Source: Auriscalpium vulgare
Taxonomy: Eukaryota > Basidiomycota > Agaricomycetes > Russulales > Auriscalpiaceae
Length of the DNA stretch: 64,000 bases
Assembly (NCBI GenBank): GCA_019915015.1
Contig: JAHBBC010000001.1
Coordinates: forward strand, 62,001 to 126,000
Reading direction: 5' to 3'
The notes below the pieces were generated by a model, which was not told the DNA's origin, did not search any database, and was given only the letters and a program-made list of their open reading frames with translations. The translations under genes were made by a program, and so were the position numbers. Below, piece after piece: positions 54,791-64,000 of this stretch. Position 1 is the first letter of the stretch. The number at the start of each line of letters is the position of its first letter.

Positions 54791-57700
54791 ACGTGCACCT
54801 ACGCACGTCAGCTGCCAGCAACTCTTGTCGCCATGCAGCCAGGCAGATCCGACCGACCAACCTCTCGAGCTCTCCGCCCTCCACCCTACTTGGTCGGTCA
54901 GCCCGATCCGCAGAGGCGACTGAGCTGCGCAGCAGTATCAACGCACATAATCGCACACGCATGGTCTACGGTGCGCCCACCTTCGACCTTTCTTTCGCTG
55001 TTACTCACTCGCCTGCCTCCCGACATATCCTCGGGATTCCACCGCTGGATAGAGTTACACAGACGGGTAGAGGCGCGCGTGTTCACCCCCTCGCGCCTGC
55101 GCCAAGCACACAGATCGCGCACCAGCTGCCTCGGCGTCTTCGGAGCAAACTCTGCTCTCATCCAATCCAACGCTGATCGCTCTCAGAGACAGACCGATCT
55201 CTTCAAACGCCACACAATTCTTCGTGCTCTACCTTGCCCTACCTCGATCGATCATCGCCGATGAGCGCTCTGTCTCAGGCCCAGGGCCGGTTCGCATACT
55301 CCAGCCTCTGGTGAGTCGTCAGGCTCGAGTCTTCCGTCCCCCATGCGCCGCATTACACCCACAGCGGGTGCACGCTCTCCGCGCTTGGTTAGCTCAGTAG
55401 TGCCGTCTCTTCCCCCTTCGTCGCCAATGCCCCATCAGCACAGAGCTAGCTCGTCCAACACCCACCTCCACGCGCCCAAAACCCGCGGCGTCTCGGTTTA
55501 GCAGCAGACTCCCCTCCTCGCACACATCCGTCGCCCATTGAGTCGCGATTGTCAAGGTTCTGTTCTGCCGCGATCGCTGTACTGAGCTGCCGATCGCGCA
55601 GCGTGCGTGGACTCTGCGTTGGTTTCCATCCGCGCTGTCGTCACACCCGCACGCGCATCCCTGCGGGTGGCCACCCCGGTGTGTACGTGCCCGTTCCCGT
55701 GCGCACAGGCTTATTTCCAGCGCTCCAGGATGTCCACGCGCGCCACGCGTGCTCCAGGCCATCCCGCCAACCGCCGAAGCTCGGGCCACACGCGGGCGCA
55801 TTGTCTCATAATCAATGGCATCGTCTCATAAGCAATGGCCCTCCGTCGCTCCGGCTGCTGTCCAGCGCCGCGTCGCCTCTCCCGCAGCGTCCCTGCCCAG
55901 CTACGCACACACTACCCCGTATCCCGCGCGCGCAGAGCCTCACATACAGCACAAAGAAAATCGCCGCGGCGCTCCTCCATCCATCCAGCCATCACCAGGC
56001 TCTCGACTCGGGTCCGCGCACGACTCGAGACGTCATTTGCGAGCCAGCCACTTCGCGCTACCGCCGTCTTCGTCTTCTCTAGATGAACCACCGTCGTCTG
56101 GCGCGCGCGGCCACGGCTCCGAGTCCGAGCCGCGCGCCGCGCGCTGGTGATTCCATCGCAGCCTTCCTCCGAGTCCGAGTCGCGCCCGAATCACGGGCCG
56201 CTGCATCGCGCTCTCCTGCGTCTGCGCGGTCGACGTATCTTCGCGCGCATGGCTGTCGGGATGGACCCAGGACAATCGTATGCGGTACCGGGCTTGCGCG
56301 CCCCGTCCATGGCCGGCATCCATCCCGGGCCGAGCGCGCCCGCAGTCCTTGGCGTCAGCATCGTCCAAGCAACCACTGCCTCAGACTGACTGCCGCGCCG
56401 CATCCCTGCGCTGGCGATCCTGCGCATCACGGACTCGGAATCCTGGAGGAATCGGACACGCGCGTGCTCATGCCGCAGAGGTGCCCGGGCATGGTGCATC
56501 CGACCAGCAGTACTGTTAGTATGATACTGCCAGCTGCTCGACGTAGCCTGCGGTATATCTTGAACACGAATGGATATATGCTGCCAACCCTCGTGCTCTA
56601 GTAGCTATACATTTGTCACAGCGATTGATCGAGCGCGTCTGACCCACGACACGACACCGACGCGAGACGCGCTACAGTACTGAGAGCATAAGCACATTTG
56701 TGAAGAGCCGTACATTGCCATACACATAGATCCCACGATGATTCGAGGATACGGCAGTGCGCAAGGGTCTAGCTCAGCTTCAGCAAGTTTCCATGTCGTT
56801 TTCGTTTTCTCATTCTGTCGAGGAAACAATGTTCAGTCAGTGGACGTGAAAGACGGAAGAGAACGCGCCACGCGCCACGCACGAGAGTCCAGCAGGAGAT
56901 GAGAGGAAGCCAAGTTCGATCGCGACATCTGAGATACTCCCCGACCGAGCCGTACATCATCGCATCCCAGGCGCGCATATACAGTAATTGTCAGCTCACA
57001 GTCGTGCGCGGAGGACGGGCGGGCGGGCGGACATACGACGCTGCTGCCTAGGCAGCAGGCACCCAGGGTCCGGGACGCCGCCCCCGTCACACACGTGTTT
57101 CTTTTCACCGTCGCGGAACACAGCGTCCGAGTCCGCACCGCGACATCGCCATCTGTGGAGAGGAAGGAGCGCACAGTCAACGGAGCAGCTCACGCTCGTC
57201 TGGTATGTCGCGCGGGGTGCAGAAGGCCTGACGAGGACTCGGAGCGCAGGAGGTGGGGCAGATGCGTTGAGGCCATGGGGGAGAGAGGGATGGGCGATGG
57301 GCGGGGCGGCGTGCGCGGTGGCCCTGCTTATATGCCGGGTGTGTAAATAGTGCGGCACGCGTCGGCAGCGCGTGGACTCTCGCGGCTGGCACGTTGGGGC
57401 CTTCGCGATGATGCAGAGGGATGGTATAATATCGGCGGTCGAGCGCGACAGCGGTACTTATGCTTATGAAAGAGCAGCGGGGGCCGGCCACCCTCAGCTC
57501 ATTGACCGTCCAAGCGCGTCGATCTTTCAGCTCGGTCGCGTCACCCGGCGAACCCGCCTCGGTCAATACACCCCAGTTCCTTTGTGTGCCAGTGCTCATC
57601 CTAGGCTCACAATGCGCGTCACCGGATGCTGTACACCATGACGCCACAAACACACAGGCGTGGGCAGAGCATCATTGATTCATTCTAGTCGAGAAGACAG

Positions 57701-60300
57701 ACCTACGAGAGCTCCGAGAGCTCCGAGTAATAGACCATCCAGAGCCAGGATTAGGGCAGGCAGTGTCGTGGGTGTCGCAGGGCTTCGGGACAATGCTGTC
57801 CGAGGGACAGGTAGGGCTGCTTGGTGCGCGGGAGACGAGGCGTCGGGGTCCTGCACACAGGGGCCGCGTATGTCGGATTTGCATCGCGAGTGCAGCCCTT
57901 CCACCTCATTTGAGGTATGCAGGGAGACAGACAACGTGGTGCGCACGTCGGCCGGGCACCGCGTGCGGTGCGGATGCTGCGCTCCAGGCGAACTCGTCCG
58001 CGCGAGCACGCAGCAGGCGCCACCGGCCAGCATACACACTGCTGCGCTGCCTGTGCTCGGTGCGTCTCTGCGCGGAACCGCACAGGCGGACGGACGTGGA
58101 CCGAGCACGCCTGGTACGTCGAGGGCGGGAGGCGTCGGCTTCCGATGGGTTTGAGCGAGACCGGGCCTGTGGGCGTCAGCGCGTGAGGGGAGAGCTGGGG
58201 GCAATGCGAGGCGGGCGGCGAGGGTGGACCGCTGCTGTGGTGTGTGCGAGCTCGACGACGCGCGAGTGTCCCGGATCTGGATGGCGTGGGTCAGCCATGG
58301 GCATAGCATAGACCGCAATTGGACGCACGGTATCCCCATTGGCCTGCCTCCATCGATCCGAGCCTGAAGTTCTGTCGACGCGGGCGTTTGGGAGGGAGAG
58401 GGACTGCGCACCCCGGCGCGCTGTCTAGGGAAGCGGGGCGTGAGAAGAGCAAGGCGATGCGCGCTGGAGGGCGCAGGTGGATTTGCTGCGTGGGCGGAGC
58501 GTGAGCGGACTCGGAGGATGGACTCGGTGCGGATGGAGAACGGACCTGGGGCAGACGGGCACGGGCGCCGGCGCGAGCGTACGGGGTTCTCGGCCACTAA
58601 GTCCTGGGAGTCACTGGTCGGCAAATCCTGGAGAGCGGTGGAATACGCGAGAGTCAGTCCGAGATCGGCATGGCGATGCATGAACGGGCGCCCCTGGATA
58701 TAATGGCCCTGCGTCGCTCTGCTGCGAGGCCCCGGTCGTGCTGCGTGTTGCGATCATGTGGTACAGGGACGCGGGGTGTGCTGCAGGACGAGGAGAGGGC
58801 TTGCAAGAGGGCAAGTTGCAGGAGCGGCGCGCGCGCTGGCAGCACACGTGGCTCGGACACCCTCGCGCCGACGCGTATCCGACCGTGTTTGTCCACCCTC
58901 CTCACGCCAAACACCCCGCCGTGCCGTCGTCTCCCCATCGCGATCTCAGCTACAGACCGACTTGCGCGCTCGCCGGCCAGCTTGCCATCGCCTCTCGCGC
59001 GCGGCGGGGCTTGGCGCTCCAGGCATGTGCAATGCGCCGGTGCCCCCGCGAGGTCCGCTGGAATCACGCCACGCCATCCGGCCTTGCTCCCGCTGCGTGT
59101 ATGCGCCCGCACGCCATCCATCGACCAGCGCGCTCGCCGCCCGGCGGGCTCCGCTTTGCGCACGCTCGTCCCCATCCGTCCTGGAGCAGGTCTGCGCACC
59201 CTGCACAGCGAGACACGATGCCTCCTCCTCCGGCGCTGACTCCGTCGTCGCGCGTGTCAGGCTATAGCGCCACATCCACTGGAGACGCGCACACGCCCAC
59301 CAGCGCCCCGCGCCGCTCCAGGTCGAAGTGTCCGCACAGCGCGGGCCTGTCGGTCGTGTCCCGTATCGCCAATGGCCATGCTGCTGTGCGTACTAAGTAA
59401 ATACCGCCCGTTCTCCTTGCGAGCAGCGCACTGACCGCGGTGCCCACGCAGCATCCGCTCGCTGCGCCCGTCGACACATCGGCACGAGCCGCGGGAGCTG
59501 TCGTGCCTCTGGTTCGCATGCGGAGTCCACGGTGCGCTTGCGGACTTGACCGATACTATTTCGCGACGGTGCTGGACTGACCCCCATTCGACTCGCAGCA
59601 GCCCCGTCGCACCGTGCTGTACCTGCCGTCCGCAGCCGCAGTCAGGCCAGCTGGTCTGCGCGCATGCACACGCCCGCGTGTCGCGCGCACGCCCATTCGT
59701 ACATACGTCCGCCGTCTTTGCGCTGCGGCCACCGGCATGCTCAGATGCCCCGCACAGCTGGCCGTGGCTTTCGCCAAAATCCACCCGCGCCCACTCGTCC
59801 CCGCCGGCGCACCCACACCAGATCCGTCGCGGCGCGTCCTGTACTGGACGGCAAGCACGCATGGCATGGTGCGCGCACCGACTGCCCACGCGAGCTTGCG
59901 ACTCGGATCCTGGCCCGCCAGAGTCCACCACCGCACCCCGCATGGTCCGCAGAGGCATTCCTCACATATCTGTGGTGCGTGTACGCTGCCGCCTCCGTCG
60001 ACTTTTGCCGCGGTGCAGAGGCGCGCGGTGCGTCCGGCATGCACTCTTTCTGTGCCTTGGAGATTGCCCATGGCTCACCTACGCAACGTGTTTATCTGGA
60101 TTGACGGTGCCCGGGTGGGGCTCCGTGCCGTGCCGCGCTGACCAGGATACCGAGCGCATATATGCGCACACTCGTAGCTCGCGGAGCACAGCCTCCTCCA
60201 AGTTCACTCTGAGAGCGCTCTGACGCGTTGGCAGTGTATCGGGTGGCTTTGTTTGAATCGTGTTACCGTCCTACATATACATACATTCCCTGCGCCTGAA
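54790..60300. other. GC-rich decayed sequence, no gene supported
   Basis: Many long overlapping frames on both strands (for example 57,680-58,681 minus and 58,738-59,400 plus), as expected from very high GC, none with a motif. Recognisable debris: a P-type upstream block at about 58,855-58,915 (GACGCGTATCCGACCG, CCTCCTCACGCCAAACA), an R1-like TTCTCGGCCACTAAGT near 58,585, a short GGGC run at 57,016-57,034 and a CG-dinucleotide run at 54,229-54,243 just before. No RNA gene seen. Confidence 0.4.
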
Positions 60301-60800
60301 TTCTCAAATACACGATGATGCGAGAATACTGGAACTCTAGCTTGGATAGCCCCTTACATTACCCGAGAGGAATCACCGCCCCAATAATCAGTATGAAGAG
60401 ACACGCGGAAGCAGATGAGCGACATACGACCATGTCGAATTATAATAGCGAGAGGGGAACTCTCCAGACATCCGAAAGAAATGGACGCAATAACTACTTG
60501 AACCAGTCAGTTGCGGAGAGCTAGTGCAGATGGGAAGCGGGCGCACAGTCGTTGAATGCGACGCTAAGAGCGGGCCTGCGCGCGAGGGGGGACACGCGAT
60601 GTCGTGGGCAAAAGGCCAGGACTGTGTGCGTGTGCGGGCATCATGGAGGGCGGGAGAAAGAGATGCGGCGGTGGAAATCGCAGGCGGCGCGCTCTATATA
60701 GGCAGGGTTGTTTGGCTCGAGGAGGGCGGACAACCAACCTCGGCCGGCGCGTCGACGTGGTGCGCGCACGTGCTGGGAGGTGAGATTTCCTTGGCTTTCC
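60300..60800 (-). repeat. Promoter-leader unit P, copy 5
   Basis: Minus strand: GCACCACGTCGACGCGCC, TTGTCCGCCCTCCTCGAGCC, CTATATAGAGCGCGCC (about 60,690-60,702), C/T-rich stretch, ATG at 60,644, a GTCCTGGCCTTTTG leader core out of frame. Ends AGTATTCTCGCATCATCGTG near 60,310-60,330. It aligns along most of its length with copy 4. Confidence 0.6.
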
Positions 60801-61009
60801 GCTCTCCCATCGATGCATCATAAACTCGTTGGATTATAAGACAAACCTACGAGCTAGAGAGCCAACAGGTGCGCCATATGTGTACTCGACCAGCCAGAAC
60901 GCATCTCGGCTGGCCTCTCATATTACTCGCATGCCATCCCAGCGCGCCGCTCGACACCCGTCTCCTCCCTCCGATGCGATCGATCCATTTGCCGTCATGT
61001 GGATGGATG

Positions 61010-61260
61010 TCCGACCTTCGGTTCCTCCAGATGGCCTGTACCTCTTGTCCTTCGTGAAGCTCCTAAAAGAACACATATTGTGACCAGGACAGACGAGCAC
61101 GAACCGGCCCGGGGCCACTCGCACCGACGGCCTGCCCTTCCATCGTCCCCTCTCCCGGAGCTCAAGCGCGCGCGGCCATCGAGCCATAACTCAGCTGATC
61201 CGGCCCGCAGGAGGGTGGAATACATTTTTGCGCGTCGATGCGCGAGGAAGGCGCGGCGTC
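61010..61260 (-). repeat. Segment B of the dispersed unit, copy V
   Basis: On the minus strand: ACTTCGACGCCGCGCC-type start, CATCGACGCGCAAAAATG, GAGCTCCGGGAGAGGGGACGATGGAAGGGCA and AGGAGCTTCACGAAGG, shared with 34,400-34,620. Confidence 0.6.
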
Positions 61261-61701
61261 GAAGTAGGGGCTCGGTCGGGGAGCACGCGGTGCCGAGTTG
61301 GCCCATGTACTAGAGTACGAGCGGGGTCTCGCACTTCATGATCATCGCGCCCGTCGCTAGAAAACCGCCCGCTCTCGTCTGCGGGAGTCGGGTCAGGGTG
61401 CGTAGCGAGGGAGTGGGTATATGCATCCGCTGGGCACGAAAGAGGCTGTGCGCTGGGATCGAGCGATTGGCAAAGCTCAGTTACCACAGAACTGTGCGCG
61501 GGAGAACGCACGCGGTGACAGACACAATGAAATAGGGGGTACAGTTTCATTTCTGGGTGCATACTACACAGGTGCGTACCAGTTTCTCTTGAAGTGCATG
61601 AAAATCGAGGACAAGCATGTTTAGTATTGCGGCCGCGTGTTACGTCTCTGCTCTCTTAACTGCCTGCTCTCTCAGCCGTGTCCGCATTCTGGATGGAATC
61701 G

Positions 61702-62308
61702 TCAGCGCAAAACTGTATGAACACGGCTGGCAGGACTGACGGCGGAGAATGTCGCAGTACCCATGGCGCCGTAAGGCGGTGGGTTGGTCGCAGTGCGTTT
61801 GCCTGGATCCTGATCTGGAGACGGATGAGCTCTCCGAAACCACTCACTCTATCAGGAGAAGAACACCCCTCACCCAAAACGATGTCGGCGAAATCAAAGC
61901 CCATATCGAGAAATATGAGGAGCAATACGACCGCTCCCACCGACGCCAGCACTCCCATACCCCACAGTGCCCCCGTCGAGAACCCGATGTCGTCTGCGCC
62001 CATGATATGTCACAGTCGGACTCGGCAGAGATTACAACAAATGCACACTTACGGAAGACGACCACGGTCCCTGCGATAACGCCCCCGACAGCCGTCATTG
62101 ACAGCCACAAGACGGCAAAAATTGAGATACGGTGCTTCTGGTTGCGGGGCGCGGCTCGGATGAATCTGCCGATGATGAAGAGGGCGACCAGGGACGCCGC
62201 CGCGGAGTAGTACAGTGCTATCCACACGCGCACACGCGCGACTAGTGCCCAGCAGGCAATGGGTGCGAATACGGCGAGCACGTTCAGGAGGATTGCAGTG
62301 AAGGACAT
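61702..62308 (-). CDS. Small multi-spanning membrane protein, 3 exons
   Basis: Predicted 162 aa. Exons: 62,053-62,308; 61,874-61,993; 61,702-61,814; both junctions are GT-AG and keep frame. Four hydrophobic segments are visible: ILLNVLAVFAPIACWALV (about 5-22), ALYYSAAASLVALFIIG (about 32-48), ISIFAVLWLSMTAVGGVIAGTVVVF (about 60-85) and WGMGVLASVGAVVLLLIFL (about 95-113). The tail is short, basic and Pro-rich. I know no family. It starts 318 bp from the divergent R1 ATG (62,627), the intergenic part being segment A, and the paralogue at 33,215 has the same context. Intact coding here contrasts with the nonsense change there. Confidence 0.7.
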
Positions 62309-62339
62309 CGTGGCGGTTGTCTGGAGGAGGTGGCTCGAC

Positions 62340-62620
62340 GGAGAGCAAACTCGGGGAAGTCGATTTCCCACGCTCGACACGTGCGCCGGAGAATCGCCGC
62401 AGGCTCTGACTTGCATACGACACCCATCCTCTCGGTACGTCCAAATTACGACCGACTACGCGAGGGATTTCATAGTGCTACCGTCTCATGCAGCTCTGCA
62501 GGCGTCTCGGACCCTATGGATCACTGGTGCGTCGCCACGTCGTCCATCTGGCGCCCCAGCTGACACTCGCGAACTCATTTCACAGATCGAACTCCGGAGA
62601 GCTGAGCGTCCATTCGTGAC
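62340..62620. promoter_or_regulatory. Segment A: shared 5' region of two divergent gene-like parts
   Basis: Lies between the membrane-protein start (62,308, minus) and the R1 ATG (62,627, plus). It is conserved in five copies, with GGCGATTCTCCGGCG (minus strand), GACGTGGCGACGCACCAG and GTGTCAGCTGGGG blocks. Conservation beyond the coding parts suggests either regulatory content or recent common descent of the units. Confidence 0.45.
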
Positions 62621-62626
62621 ACGGAA

Positions 62627-64000
62627 ATGCAGGTGTGTCTCCACGCCTGTCGCTCTCTGAACTTGAATCGCTCAAACGCGCCTGAAGGAGTGCGCCTGGC
62701 GTGGCGGGGAGGAATGGGTACGTCGCCAGTCTTATCCCACCACGAGTGGTCCTGACCATCCCTTTTTCCTGTAGGAATTGCGCTGGCTGCGAGCATTGAA
62801 CATGCCATCCACCGAGCGCCTTGACTCGACGCACGCCGCCCCAGATGCCCCGATGCCCACCTCGGTGCGCCGGCCCCGCCCCGCCCCGCCGACAAACGCC
62901 ACACCAAGCGACGCCCTTCCAGAGTATCAAATATATCAGCTGCTCGCAAGAATCGCCGTTACTGCGAAAGACCGAGGGCGTCACGTTGCGCTCGCCCAAT
63001 GGTCTGAAGTTGCGCCTTCCAGATGCCCACGCTGTCTCAAGATAGATCGCTGCACGTCCAGCGAAGAACAAAGGCCATTGTGGCGTTGAGTCGTTGTACG
63101 TCTCCCGTCCTCTCACACGAGCAGTCTTGATGACGCGTGTCTCGTCGCCTTGTTCTTTTCGCCTTGTTCTTTTGTGCTACCCAAGCTCGGACCCAACGCC
63201 GCAGTTCCACCATACTCCTTCCCTGCTGCCACCTCGATCCGTTAATCCGTCCCAACAGAGCCCACGCACAGTCCTCTGCAATCTCTTCCACGCGCGACAC
63301 GACCCCTAGCCAGCCGTGCACGCTGAGGTCGACGACAACTCCCATTGGCCGAAACATATTCTCCATCGCGGTCAGGACAAACCTACGTGACGCTAGCCTG
63401 CGCAACTGGGTGCCAGGATCAGATTGCTCTCATGCGCTCACCACTGACGTCTTTTGTGTCTCCTCGGCGAAACGAAGCAGTAATATGGGGCGTCTTACCT
63501 GGTACTTCGCCCGCCCTTCCAACTCGACCAATCATCCTAACCTTTCTCTTCGTAATTAAGGCTTCGATCTGCTGGTCCACGTCTGCCTCCGACGTCCAAC
63601 TGTCAAGCCTCTCAATCCAAAGCTCGTGCTGTCAGCAAAGCGCTCTTGCCCGAGTCCGCTGGGCGAATGTCATGCAATACATCAGGCGCCTACACGTACA
63701 CGAGCCTGAAGTGAAGATGCTGGCGCTGGAGAAGAACATGAACCGGAGTCGCTATCGTTGGCATGGATGGTATCGTGGTGCGTTGCCCACTCGCATATCC
63801 CGGCGATCCTGACCCTTCTTTCGGATGTAGGCCATCTATGAATCTCTCGGACATGCTACGCGACGCGCGCGTCGCTCTGGCTCCCTCCGCCGACGGCCAA
63901 AACCTCTTCAATGGAAACTGGGCTGGCCGCTTGCAAGGGTTGCTGCTTCGACGAAAGACCAGGACACCGACTGGATCCAGTTTTCGCTGCCAGAAGCTGC
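62627..64000 (+). pseudogene. R1 gene-like repeat, copy V (runs off window)
   Basis: Starts at ATG 62,627 (NRSNAPEGVR). Intron 1 is 62,718-62,774 (GTACGTCGCC...CCTGTAG). The exon-2 block (NMPSTERLDST...RHVALAQWSEVAPSRCPRCL) is open but out of phase with exon 1 if the obvious donor is used. Next come an intron-like GTACGTCTCC at 63,091, PIGRNIFS and LRDASLRNWVPGS (63,330-63,420), intron 63,511-63,561 (GTACTTCGCC...ATTAAG), EPEVKMLALEKNM (63,700), and an intron ending TCGGATGTAG at 63,831. It continues past the edge. Best-preserved R1 copy here, still apparently broken. Confidence 0.5.

Noticed and set aside
57680..58681. A 333-codon minus-strand frame
   Set aside because: Low-complexity Ser/Pro/Arg/Ala composition with equally long frames on the other strand; no motif, promoter or splice structure. 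Treated as a product of GC content.
1..64000. CRISPR arrays, bacterial operons, ribosomal RNA
   Set aside because: None seen. The repeats are dispersed or in pairs, not short regularly spaced arrays, and the gene structure is eukaryot­ic.

Overview
The window is nuclear DNA of a basidiomycete fungus, most likely an agaricomycete. The evidence is many short (about 50-60 nt) GT-AG introns, single-exon F-box/LRR-type genes behind TATA boxes, a basidiomycete-type alpha-kinase gene, a Ty3/gypsy retrotransposon, and high GC with AT-richer mobile segments. It is a repeat-dense accessory region. Few intact host-like genes sit among nested insertions and decayed copies of several dispersed repeat families.

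The most important object is a 12.0-kb element at 8,307-20,338. It has a perfect 6-bp target-site duplication (CCCATC at 8,301-8,306 and 20,339-20,344) and imperfect terminal inverted repeats of about 90-110 bp whose positions 5-27 are identical. A related repeat near 1,977-2,020 preserves the uninterrupted target. It carries a 7-exon gene for a retroviral-type (rve) integrase with a D,D,E triad (418 aa), a convergent 11-exon gene of unknown function (651 aa, with a possible HxD...H dioxygenase-like C-terminus) and a 12-exon alpha-kinase gene (653 aa). I reconstructed all three spliced frames base by base and found no break. A GC-rich 3.5-kb island of unknown nature lies between the last two genes.

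Layout: 1-2,625 decayed repeats (unit copy I); 2,987-4,489 F-box gene; 5,100-8,306 repeats (promoter-like unit, left half of unit copy II); 8,307-20,338 the 12-kb element; 20,345-20,990 right half of unit copy II; 22,610-23,650 LRR-like gene; 24,400-29,660 repeats; 29,700-33,000 an AT-rich insertion containing a miniature LTR element (31,381-32,472); 33,215-33,895 membrane-protein pseudogene; 35,196-36,191 and 37,849-39,009 two more LRR-like paralogues; 39,690-49,541 a young Ty3/gypsy element with LTRs that differ at two noted sites; 50,040-50,870 an AT-rich insertion with strong hairpins; 51,060-60,800 decayed GC-rich repeats; 61,010-64,000 the best-preserved copy (V) of the dispersed unit, including an intact 162-aa membrane-protein gene.

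The dispersed unit is itself notable. It consists of two divergent gene-like parts sharing a roughly 320-bp intergenic segment (A): a multi-exon gene-like repeat (R1) on one side, and a small multi-spanning membrane protein followed by segment B on the other. At least five copies are present, and three of them have been used as insertion targets by the other elements. A second family couples a TATA promoter module to a short hydrophobic leader. Exon boundaries were derived by hand from splice signals and frame. Family assignments come from motifs, not searches.
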